Source of the DNA: Myxococcota bacterium
GTDB lineage: Bacteria > Myxococcota_A > UBA9160 > PR03
Assembly (NCBI GenBank): GCA_030066475.1
Contig: JASJBO010000403.1
Location: 1-6,364, forward strand
DNA: 6,364 bases
Direction: 5' to 3'
A program made the translations under genes and the position numbers. Positions within the stretch are counted from its first letter, which is position 1. Every line of letters starts with the position of its first letter. The notes beneath the pieces are model-generated. The model did not search any database. It saw nothing but the letters and a program-made list of their open reading frames with translations, and had not been told where the DNA came from. Positions 1 to 5,150 of the stretch are shown here, piece after piece.

Positions 1-102
1 ACGGCGAGGTTTCGCAACGCAGAGCTCGGGCCGAAGGCGCGTGCCAGGCGACGGGAGGGTTCTTCAACGGGCTGCTTGCAGCGCAGCGCCCCGGGAGTCG
101 CG
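1..102. other. Non-coding flank after the ICMT-like gene
   Basis: No start codon with a ribosome site and no convincing codon pattern is seen in this segment. It contains a short hairpin (GCTGC-TT-GCAGC, 71-82) downstream of the methyltransferase stop but no T-run on the relevant strand, so no terminator is claimed. A gene cut by the window edge cannot be excluded. Confidence 0.4.
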
Positions 103-768
103 CTACCAGACGCCCGGCACCAGGCGCCAGCGCACACGCTTGCGGTAGTCGGCGTAGCCGGGCAGGCTCCGGGCGAGCGTCTCGTCTTCCCGCTGCGCCC
201 GGTGGGCGAACAGCGCCACGCCGATCGCAGCGGGCACCAGGGCGGCCAGCGATCCCGCCACGAGCGGCAGCCCCAGGTGCGCGACCGCCGCGCCGGCGTA
301 GCCGGGGTGACGCACCCAGGCGTAGGGGCCGGAGCTGACGACGCGGTGCCCGCGGTCGGTCTGCACGCGGACGAAGGTCTCGAAGAAGGGGTTGGCGCGC
401 ATCGCCTGGAGCGCAAAGCCGTAGCCGGCGACGAACAGGACGGCGCCGAGCCCGCGCAGGGCCGCGGGCAGGGGCGGCGACCACGAGAGCCGGCCGGCGT
501 CGAGGCCGGCGACGGCCAGCGTGGCGGGGTACAGGAAGAACCCGCCCAGGCTCGCGAGGACGAGGTCCCAGCGCTCGACGCCTGCGCCTGCGCGCGAGCG
601 GGCCTGGAGCAGGGCCGGCGGCAGCACGGCGAATGCCGCCACCATCGAGCCGGCGAACAGCCCCAGCACCACCCATCCCGCGGGCCACGTCCAGTGACCC
701 GCGGATCCGAACAGCGCCGCCGCGAGCACTGCCAGCGTCACCAGCGACGCGATTGCGGGACGGAGCAC
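103..768 (-). CDS. ICMT-like membrane methyltransferase (isoprenylcysteine carboxyl methyltransferase / PEMT superfamily)
   Basis: Integral-membrane, SAM-dependent methyltransferase of the isoprenylcysteine carboxyl methyltransferase/phospholipid methyltransferase type, 221 residues, a normal length for bacterial members. Hydrophobic stretches lie near residues 5-21, 31-50, 68-88, 102-124 and 159-188. The SAM-site hallmark GPYAWVRHPGY is at 147-157, followed by the conserved acidic R-ED-E segment (190-196) and the LPGYADYRKRVRW end (202-214). The start is GTG; no ATG occurs before residue 42, which lies inside the second helix. No clear Shine-Dalgarno (SD) sequence precedes it, so translation may be coupled to the gene upstream, whose stop is 9 bp away. 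Bacterial substrates of this family are mostly unknown and none is inferred here. The family call is confident; the substrate is not known. Confidence 0.9.
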   Translation of the reverse strand: MLRPAIASLVTLAVLAAALFGSAGHWTWPAGWVVLGLFAGSMVAAFAVLPPALLQARSRAGAGVERWDLVLASLGGFFLYPATLAVAGLDAGRLSWSPPLPAALRGLGAVLFVAGYGFALQAMRANPFFETFVRVQTDRGHRVVSSGPYAWVRHPGYAGAAVAHLGLPLVAGSLAALVPAAIGVALFAHRAQREDETLARSLPGYADYRKRVRWRLVPGVW

Positions 769-777
769 GGCGCGGTC

Positions 778-1179
778 TCAGTCGCCGGCGGCCAGCGACG
801 GGTCGATGCCCAGCCACGCGCAGGCGGCGGGGAGGTCCCGGAACACGGCGAACTCGTGGTCCAGACGGCTGTCGGACTGGAGCTCCAGCATGCGCAGCAT
901 GCCAAAGTCGACGTCGCACGAGACGACCTGTGCGACGCGTGGCCGCCCCAGGCGGGCCTGGTGCTTCCGCACCAGCTCGATCTGCTCGGGCACGTTCTCG
1001 GGCTCCGCCTTCATCCGCGCGCGGGTCCGATCGACCAGGATGCGCGAGTCGGGAAGCAGGCGGGGATCCGCGAGCATGCCGAGCAGCGCGCGCACCTCCT
1101 CCTCGTACGGGATCTCGCCGGAGAAGCGGAGGATCACCACGTCCTCGTGGTACGAGTACCAGAATCCCATGGGCGCCAT
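778..1179 (-). CDS. SpoIIAA/STAS-like small cytosolic protein
   Basis: A 133-residue soluble protein with no signal peptide or membrane segment. The pattern is a beta-strand pair with a hydrophobic VVILRFSGEI (14-23), a helical stretch, a strand ILVDRTRAR (47-55), a helix, a strand VAQVVSCDVDFG (82-93) and the C-terminal VFRDLPAACAWLGI (112-125). This order resembles the SpoIIAA-like (STAS/SEC14-type alpha/beta) proteins, whose last helix usually follows a similar 'F-D-AWLG' signature. The first ATG (1179) is preferred because GGAG lies 6 nt upstream; the second ATG (1170) has no SD. The methyltransferase gene follows after 9 bp, so the two are probably one operon. No phosphorylatable serine typical of anti-sigma antagonists is obvious. 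The fold is a moderate-confidence guess from the pattern, and the function is unknown. Confidence 0.75.
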   Translation of the reverse strand: MAPMGFWYSYHEDVVILRFSGEIPYEEEVRALLGMLADPRLLPDSRILVDRTRARMKAEPENVPEQIELVRKHQARLGRPRVAQVVSCDVDFGMLRMLELQSDSRLDHEFAVFRDLPAACAWLGIDPSLAAGD

Positions 1180-1203
1180 CTGGCGCTCCAGCCAGCCTAC
1201 AGG

Positions 1204-1212
1204 ATGCTAGCA
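1204..1212 (-). promoter_or_regulatory. Possible extended -10 promoter for the STAS-like/methyltransferase pair
   Basis: On the minus strand the sequence reads TGCTAGCAT, which fits an extended -10 element (TGn plus TAGCAT). It lies 25 bp before the ATG at 1179, leaving a short leader. No good -35 element is visible. TGCTAGCA is also a perfect 8-bp palindrome, so it could be an operator or chance. Confidence 0.25.
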
Positions 1213-1241
1213 GGTGGCCAGCCGCCTGTGCCGTCGCGAGC

Positions 1242-1271
1242 TTGACCGGTCCCCGTCGGGCGGCGGACAAT
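1242..1271 (+). promoter_or_regulatory. Candidate sigma70-type promoter ahead of the CoA-transferase relic
   Basis: TTGACC at 1242-1247 and GACAAT at 1266-1271 are separated by 18 bp, a fair match to the -35 and -10 consensus in a very GC-rich background. The predicted transcript would begin near 1278 and run into the relic at 1304 and the Mut7-C gene at 1607. This is a visual match only. Confidence 0.35.
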
Positions 1272-1303
1272 GCGGAGCGGGGGAGCAGACCCGGGAGGCA
1301 CCC

Positions 1304-1573
1304 ATGGACGTCGAGATCGGTGGTGGAGCGCGCGGCCCGCTGGTGGGCTTCCGCGTGGTGGACTTCTCGAACGTCGTGTCCGGCCCGCTCTGTAGGCAGA
1401 TCCAGGCCGGCCGCATGCGGCAGCTCCGCAACCCCGTGCGCTTCCGCGACACGGCGCTCGGCCTGCGGCACCATCCGCCGCGCTTGGGCCAGCACACCGA
1501 CGAGCTGCTGCGCGAGGCCGGCTTCGCAGACGAAGAGATCCGATCGTTGCGCGAGGGCGGCGCGGTCGGATGA
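1304..1573 (+). pseudogene. CoA-transferase family III (CaiB/BaiF-type) relic with a large in-frame internal deletion
   Basis: This 89-codon reading frame carries only the two ends of a family III CoA-transferase, which is normally about 380-410 residues. The start GPLVGFRVVDFSNVVSGPL (residues 11-29) matches the family's N-terminal 'GPL-G-RVLD----GP' strand and loop. From about residue 35 it jumps to the C-terminal tail: AGRMRQLRNPVRF (35-47), then PRLGQHTDELLREAGF (59-74) and an EEI--LR-GGAV ending. The catalytic Asp and most of the CoA-binding core are missing, so it cannot be an active transferase. The junction falls near nt 1388-1412. Start, SD (GGGAGG at 1293-1298, 5 nt spacer), frame across the junction and stop are all intact, so a small protein could still be made. 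Assembly error is an alternative. The Mut7-C gene follows after 33 bp. Confidence 0.8.
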
Positions 1574-1606
1574 AGCAGCCACCCGAGCGCGGGGGGAGCG
1601 CGCGAC

Positions 1607-2230
1607 ATGGCCGTCCCCTGCTCCGGCTGCGGCCGCGAGTACGACGTCACGCTCTTCGAGTTCGGGCGCACGCTGTGGTGCGCGTGCGGCCGCCGCGTCG
1701 GCGCCGAGCGACGCGAACGCTCGCTGGGCGCTCCGGGCGAGACGCGCTTCGTGGCCGACGCCATGCTCGGCCGCCTGGCTCGCTGGCTGCGGCTGCTGGG
1801 CTTCGACTGCGCCTGGGAGCCCGACGTCTCCGATCGCGACCTGGTGCGGCGCGGCGTCGAGGAGCAGCGCGTGATCCTGACGCGCGACCGGGCCCTCGCG
1901 GACGAGTGGCGCGTGTCCGGCATCCAGACGCTGCGCGCCGAGCGGACCGGCGAACAGCTCCGCGAGCTGCTGGGGCGCCTCGATCTGGCCGACTCGGTGC
2001 GTCTGTTCAGCCGCTGCAGCGCCTGCAACGAGCCGCTGGCCGAGGTCGCGCCGGAGTCCGTCCGCGGTCGCGTGCCCGACCGCGTCTTTGCGCAGCAGGA
2101 GTCCTTCCGCGGCTGTCCCCGCTGCGGACGGATCTACTGGGAGGGCTCGCACACCGCGCGCGTGCGGCGCGTGGCCGAAGGCCTGCTGGGCCGGGGCGGC
2201 AGAGCCGAGTTTGACATCATGACATCATGA
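1607..2230 (+). CDS. Mut7-C (PIN-like) RNase-family protein with N- and C-terminal zinc-binding cysteine pairs
   Basis: A 207-residue protein. The central part is the Mut7-C domain, a PIN-like nuclease fold named after the exonuclease Mut-7: FVADAMLGRLARWLRLLGFD (48-67) is its hallmark opening, and VILTRDRAL (89-97) carries the second conserved acidic position. D51 and D94 are likely metal-binding catalytic residues. The usual C-terminal zinc ribbon follows, with C137/C140 and C170/C173 and the CGRIYWEGSH ending (173-182). Before the nuclease domain is a short cysteine cluster, C5/C8 and C25/C27, where many relatives instead have a ubiquitin-like domain or nothing. ATG 1607 is supported by GGGGGAG at 1591-1597. 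Cytosolic; RNA cleavage or binding is inferred from the family, and the substrate is unknown. The last codons coincide with a candidate promoter for the next relic. Confidence 0.92.
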   Translation: MAVPCSGCGREYDVTLFEFGRTLWCACGRRVGAERRERSLGAPGETRFVADAMLGRLARWLRLLGFDCAWEPDVSDRDLVRRGVEEQRVILTRDRALADEWRVSGIQTLRAERTGEQLRELLGRLDLADSVRLFSRCSACNEPLAEVAPESVRGRVPDRVFAQQESFRGCPRCGRIYWEGSHTARVRRVAEGLLGRGGRAEFDIMTS

Positions 2231-2239
2231 TCTCATGTT
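2211..2239 (+). promoter_or_regulatory. Candidate promoter of the toxin-antitoxin relic, overlapping the 3' end of the Mut7-C gene
   Basis: A perfect -35 hexamer TTGACA (2211-2216) is followed after 17 bp by CATGTT (2234-2239), a weak -10 match. The patch from 2211 to 2260 is strikingly AT-rich for this window. Transcription would begin near 2246, about 24 nt before the ATG at 2270. The Mut7-C stop codon (2228-2230) lies inside the promoter spacer. Confidence 0.45.
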
Positions 2240-2249
2240 GAAGACATCA
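2213..2249 (+). repeat. GACATCA direct repeats with a small palindrome (candidate operator)
   Basis: GACATCA occurs at 2213, 2221 and 2243. The first two copies form a tandem octamer, GACATCAT twice. Between copies two and three lies a short inverted repeat, CATGA (2226-2230), TC, TCATG (2233-2237). The repeats overlap the candidate -35/-10 region, as expected for an autoregulatory operator of an antitoxin. Regulation is inferred, not shown. Confidence 0.45.
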
Positions 2250-2269
2250 ACAGAGTTCGGGAGCTACGG

Positions 2270-2415
2270 ATGGGCCGCCACACCCTGACCTTGGACGAGG
2301 ATGTCGAGAGCCTGCTGCTGCTCTATGCGGGAATTCGCGAGTATCCGCACCCGCGGCGGCGTGGCTCGAAGAGCGGATGAACGGAACGCAGGCGCTGGGT
2401 CTTCCGTGGCCGACC
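2270..2415 (+). pseudogene. Collapsed VapBC-like toxin-antitoxin relic (antitoxin start fused to a frameshifted PIN toxin fragment)
   Basis: An ATG at 2270 opens a 36-codon frame ending at TGA 2378-2380. Its first 14-16 residues, MGRHTLTLDEDVESLL, look like the N-terminal strand of a ribbon-helix-helix VapB antitoxin. The text then turns directly into LLYAGIREYP (residues 17-26), resembling the start of a VapC PIN-domain toxin, where 'D-N-LLLYA' precedes the first variable loop. Near 2349-2353 the frame slips. In the other frame the toxin-like text continues as AAAWLEERMNGTQALGLPWP, ending near 2415, and nothing recognisable follows. One extra base at the slip would give a continuous toxin-like reading. 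The antitoxin C-terminus, the toxin start and most of the PIN domain with its acidic residues are missing, so neither protein can be functional. Family identification is from pattern memory. The first 111 bp could still be translated as a short peptide. Confidence 0.6.
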
Positions 2416-2504
2416 TGCGGTGGGAGCTGCCGCTCCGTACCTAGGTCGGTAGGTAGGGTGAAGAGGTCGACTCCCCGGCGTAGCCGGCCCCACGCAGCGG
2501 GCGT

Positions 2505-3398
2505 CTACGCGCCCTGCTCCAAGACCGGCCGGAAGCCGTCGATGTGCCTGGCGGCCTTCTCGAGACGCTCGCGCGTGAGCGGACCCAGCGCCGCGATCTT
2601 CGCCTCGTCTCGCTGCTTCATGGTCTCGAGCGCTGCGTCCCAGCGCCTCAGCAGGCGCGGGGTCCAGGCGGCGGCCTCCGTGGCGACGAGATACACGAGC
2701 ACGTTCACGCGTCCGTTGGCGCTCAGCTCGTTCAGATAGGGCTCGCTCAGCAGGCGGAGTGCCTCCTCGACCGCACTGGGACTGCCCGGGTACTGGTCGA
2801 CGAGCTGCCGGGTGGCGTTCAGTCGCTCCTGCTTGCGCGGACTGTCCATGCCCAGCACGAGCGCCCGCAGGCTCTCACTCGCCTGGACGTCCCTCGAAGA
2901 GCCGCTGAGCTCCTCGCGAAGCTGGGCGATCCTGAGCTTCTCGACGTTCAACTGGTCCCGCAGCCGGGCCAGCTCCGCCGTCAGCTCCTCGCGCTGGCTG
3001 GCGTCCTTCTCGCTCTCGAGCTGCCGGGCCTTCCTGGCGATCTCGCTCCGGATGTCGTCGACGCCCTGGCTCGCCTGCTCCTGGCTCTGCTTGTTCCGCT
3101 CGATCTCCTGGTCCACGAAGGCCACGTACGCCTTCCACTTGTCCCGCGCGCCCTGCGAGAGGGAGAGATGCGCGAAGTACTGGGCGAAGTCGCGCCGCTT
3201 GGAGAGATCCTTGTCGATGGCCAGCTCGATGTAGCGCGAGAGATTCTCCTGGGAGAGGGCGATCTCCTTGATGTCGACCTCGCGCTGCTGGATCCGACTG
3301 TTGACCTGCAGGGTCACCAGGCCGAGACCGACGGTCCCGATGAGGAACTTCGCCAGACCGAAGTACTGGTCGAACTTGCTGCCGGCTTCGTCGGACAT
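2505..3398 (-). CDS. Membrane-anchored coiled-coil protein of unknown function
   Basis: A 297-residue protein I cannot assign to a named family. After a short charged N-terminus, residues 13-33 (GLAKFLIGTVGLGLVTL at the core) form one membrane segment. Next come an Arg/Glu-rich stretch, a compact helical part (50-95) containing RRDFAQYFAHLS, and a long heptad-rich coiled coil (about 95-166, rich in E, R, L and Q). A helical C-terminal region (about 175-297) follows, with AVEEALRLL and NGRVNVLVYL resembling a helical-repeat or adaptor fold. The Met at 3398 is preferred to the upstream in-frame ATG at 3467 because GGAGG sits 4 nt before it and the longer start would run through the inverted repeat at 3431-3471. 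From memory, the FGLAKFLIGT-type start and the C-terminal part recall uncharacterised proteins that accompany bacterial caspase-like genes, but no such partner is in this window. Role not known. Confidence 0.85.
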   Translation of the reverse strand: MSDEAGSKFDQYFGLAKFLIGTVGLGLVTLQVNSRIQQREVDIKEIALSQENLSRYIELAIDKDLSKRRDFAQYFAHLSLSQGARDKWKAYVAFVDQEIERNKQSQEQASQGVDDIRSEIARKARQLESEKDASQREELTAELARLRDQLNVEKLRIAQLREELSGSSRDVQASESLRALVLGMDSPRKQERLNATRQLVDQYPGSPSAVEEALRLLSEPYLNELSANGRVNVLVYLVATEAAAWTPRLLRRWDAALETMKQRDEAKIAALGPLTRERLEKAARHIDGFRPVLEQGA

Positions 3399-3430
3399 GG
3401 GGCCTCCGCCTGCGCGGGTTCGGGCTTCGC

Positions 3431-3471
3431 GCCCATGATACCCGTCGGGCGGAGACGGCGGGATCATGGGC
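3431..3471. repeat. 41-bp inverted repeat / strong hairpin between the GNAT gene and the coiled-coil gene
   Basis: GCCCATGAT (3431-3439) and ATCATGGGC (3463-3471) are perfect 9-bp arms. After a single bulged A (3440), pairing continues inward for about 7 more base pairs (3441-3447 with 3456-3462, one G-T wobble), leaving an 8-nt loop. It lies 15 bp after the GNAT stop and 33 bp before the coiled-coil start, both on the minus strand. There is no T-run on the minus strand after it, so it is not a classic intrinsic terminator. It may be a U-less terminator, an RNA-processing hairpin or an operator. Confidence 0.6.
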
Positions 3472-3485
3472 TGCGTTCTTGGGCG

Positions 3486-3983
3486 CTACGGCGCGAGGTC
3501 CTTGCGCCAGAAGGCGAAGTGCCGGCTTTCCGGGCCGAAGCTCCCGCCCGCGAAGCCGACGGAGCGGTACAGACGCTGAGCCGGCCCGTTGTCGGCGCGC
3601 ACCTCGAGCGTGATCGCGCTGCAGCCGATGCGCCGCGCCACCTGCTCCACCTGCTCGAGCAGGCGCCGCGCGACGCCGCGGCGCCGCGCCGCCGGCACCA
3701 CGAAGAAGTCGTGCAGGTTGAGCAGCGGCCGCGCCGCGAAGCTGCTGAAGCCCCGGAAGCACACGGCGAGCCCGATGGGCTCGTCGTCGAGCCACGCCAC
3801 CAGCACCAGCGTGGTCGGGTGCTCGCGCAACGCGGGCAGCAGCTCGCGACGCACGCGCTCGGAGAGTGGCGCGCCTGCTCCCATCGGATCGCGCGCGTAC
3901 TGGTCGAGCAGCTCCAGCACGGCCTGCGCATGCTCCGCGCTCGCGAGGTCCACCTGGGCCACGGCGAGCTCCGGAGCGCTCAT
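3486..3983 (-). CDS. GNAT-family N-acetyltransferase
   Basis: A 165-residue cytosolic protein of typical GNAT length that should transfer an acetyl group from acetyl-CoA to an amine. Motif A is clear: strand LHDFFVVP (90-97), then the pyrophosphate-binding loop RRRGVA (100-105) fitting R/Q-x-x-G-x-G/A, and helix RRLLEQVEQVA (106-116). Strand SAITLEVRADNG (122-133) and AQRLYRSVGF (135-144) form motif B. The N-terminal part, with LDQYARDP and a long VRRELLPAL helix, resembles broad-specificity members. No substrate can be read from sequence. ATG 3983 has a weak SD. It lies 111 bp after the HIT gene in the same direction, so it may be read through from it or have its own promoter. Confidence 0.92.
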   Translation of the reverse strand: MSAPELAVAQVDLASAEHAQAVLELLDQYARDPMGAGAPLSERVRRELLPALREHPTTLVLVAWLDDEPIGLAVCFRGFSSFAARPLLNLHDFFVVPAARRRGVARRLLEQVEQVARRIGCSAITLEVRADNGPAQRLYRSVGFAGGSFGPESRHFAFWRKDLAP

Positions 3984-4094
3984 CGGGCCGCGTCGACGGC
4001 CACGCGCCGAACGCCGCGCGCGCGCCGGGTGCCCTTCGCTCCGCTCATCCGTGCGAGGGTATCACGGCGGCGATCCCCGCGGAGCACGCCTCGC

Positions 4095-4571
4095 CTACGA
4101 GTGCCGGATGCGCGACCAGAGCAGCGGGAGCAACGGCTCGCGCAGCTGTCGTCCGCCCTTCACGTGCACGTGCAGGTGGTAGACGGTCTGACCGCCCTCG
4201 GGGTTGGTGTTGATCACGATCCGGAAGCCCGATTCGGCGATGCCGCGCTCGCGCGCGGCGCGCCGCGCCAGCTCGAGCATCTCGCCCAGCAGCTCCGGCG
4301 GCGCCTCCAGCACGGAGGTGTAGCGGCGCTTGGGGACGACCAGCATGTGGACCGGCGCCGTGGGCGCGTACCGGTCGTCGATGACGAAGGCGTGCTCCGA
4401 CTCCGCCACCCAGCGCGAAGGCGGCATCTCCTCGAAGGGGCTGGGAGCGGCCAGCGACTGGCGCTTCGTCTCGGGCAGGCGCGACTCGATGCCGAGCCAG
4501 GCGAGGCGCCCGATCGGGTCGAGCTGGCCGATGGCGATGCCGATCACGAGGCAGACGAGCGTCCGCCTCAT
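4095..4571 (-). CDS. HIT-family (histidine triad) protein with an N-terminal hydrophobic segment
   Basis: A 158-residue histidine-triad protein, the family of nucleotide hydrolases and transferases acting on AMP-linked or dinucleotide substrates. The triad is HLHVHVKGG (132-140), with H132, H134 (the expected nucleophile) and H136. The usual preceding motif GGQTVY is at 126-131, the strand FRIVINTNPEGG at 116-127 and the family's VPKRRY at 79-84. Unusually, the chain begins with a hydrophobic run, TLVCLVIGIAIGQL (4-17), and about 40 further residues before the HIT domain, so it may be membrane-anchored or exported; most HIT proteins are cytosolic and near 110-140 residues. Its ATG overlaps the TGA of the VOC gene (ATGA), a sign of translational coupling. 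The family call is certain; the localisation is inferred. Confidence 0.95.
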   Translation of the reverse strand: MRRTLVCLVIGIAIGQLDPIGRLAWLGIESRLPETKRQSLAAPSPFEEMPPSRWVAESEHAFVIDDRYAPTAPVHMLVVPKRRYTSVLEAPPELLGEMLELARRAARERGIAESGFRIVINTNPEGGQTVYHLHVHVKGGRQLREPLLPLLWSRIRHS

Positions 4572-5041
4572 CGGGACGCCGCCCGCTCGTCGCGGGGCAG
4601 GTAGCGGGGCCGCTCGTCGCGACCGTCGCGCTGGACGCGCCGCCAGTAGCCCCAGGGAAAGTGGACGACCTCGAGCTTGATGCCGTCGGGGTCGGCGAAG
4701 AAGACCGCGTAGTAGGCGGGGCCGTACTCGGGGTACTCGGCGGGCGCGTCGAGAACCGTCGCCCCGCGCTCGCGGAGCAAGGCGTGCAGCTCGTCGACGT
4801 CCGCGCGCGAGCGGACGCGGAGCGCGAGGTGGTGCAGGCCCGTGCGGGTGCGGTCGACCGGCGCGCCGTGGTGCGCGGCCTGCCGCAGCCCCACGTTCAT
4901 GCGCCCGTTCGACCAGGCCACGTAGGATGGGTGCTCGATGCGCGAGAAGCCCAGGCTCCCGAGCACCAGCTCGTAGAAGGCGATCGAGCGCTCGAGGTCG
5001 TCGACGCTGAGGTCGACATGGTCGATGCCGAGTACGTCCAT
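4568..5041 (-). CDS. VOC-family (glyoxalase/dioxygenase fold) metalloprotein
   Basis: A 157-residue vicinal-oxygen-chelate protein with two beta-alpha-beta-beta-beta modules: IDHVDLSVDDLERSIAFYE (6-24) opens the first and LHHLALRVRSRADVDELHALL (69-89) the second. Likely metal ligands are H8, H71 and E124 (in DPDGIKLEVVHFP, 117-129), the usual arrangement in glyoxalase I-like and extradiol enzymes. The tail after residue 130 is charged and has no domain. Substrate is unknown; candidates include glyoxalase-type isomerase, dioxygenase or resistance roles. The start at 5041 is the first in-frame ATG; no strong SD precedes it, but a GTGAGA sits about 11 nt upstream inside the arm of an inverted repeat (5052-5090). 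It overlaps the HIT gene by 4 bp, so both probably share one transcript. Confidence 0.93.
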   Translation of the reverse strand: MDVLGIDHVDLSVDDLERSIAFYELVLGSLGFSRIEHPSYVAWSNGRMNVGLRQAAHHGAPVDRTRTGLHHLALRVRSRADVDELHALLRERGATVLDAPAEYPEYGPAYYAVFFADPDGIKLEVVHFPWGYWRRVQRDGRDERPRYLPRDERAASR

Positions 5042-5051
5042 GCGGGCATGA

Positions 5052-5090
5052 TCTCACACGCGGAGCGGTCGGGCCTCTCGCGGTGTGAGA
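5052..5090. repeat. Inverted repeat in the VOC/DUF2087 divergent region (candidate operator or leader hairpin)
   Basis: TCTCACAC (5052-5059) and GTGTGAGA (5083-5090) are perfect 8-bp arms. With one bulged base, pairing extends inward by three to four more pairs (GCG with CGC). The arm nearer the VOC start lies 11-18 bp before its ATG and contains the only SD-like sequence there (GTGAGA on the minus strand). It could be a regulator site for either gene or a leader hairpin masking the VOC ribosome site. Function is inferred. Confidence 0.5.
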
Positions 5091-5150
5091 CCGACGGGAC
5101 TTGCCGCGACCAGCTGGCTGCGAAACCATCGCGCGGCCGGGAGAGTCGCG

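Noticed and set aside
71..82. GCTGC-TT-GCAGC hairpin after the methyltransferase gene
   Set aside because: The arms are only five bases with a two-base loop and no T-run on the gene's strand, so not supported as a terminator.
76..1874. Two long plus-strand frames (76-1245 and 633-1874)
   Set aside because: The first is antisense to the methyltransferase and STAS-like genes. The second overlaps the relic and the RNase gene in another frame. Both are low-complexity Arg/Pro/Ala or His/Gln-rich.
1570..2214. Plus-strand frame starting ATG 1570, overlapping the stop of the CoA-transferase relic
   Set aside because: The ATGA-like overlap is tempting, but the product is Arg/Ala-rich with no domain, and the Mut7-C frame fully explains this DNA.
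2439..2446. ACCTAGGT palindrome with nearby TAGGT repeats (2442-2455)
   Set aside because: Too short and without context; no mobile element ends or target-site duplication are visible.
2544..4604. A 686-codon open frame on the plus strand
   Set aside because: It is antisense to the coiled-coil, GNAT and HIT genes, has no domain, and has the biased composition of a shadow frame.
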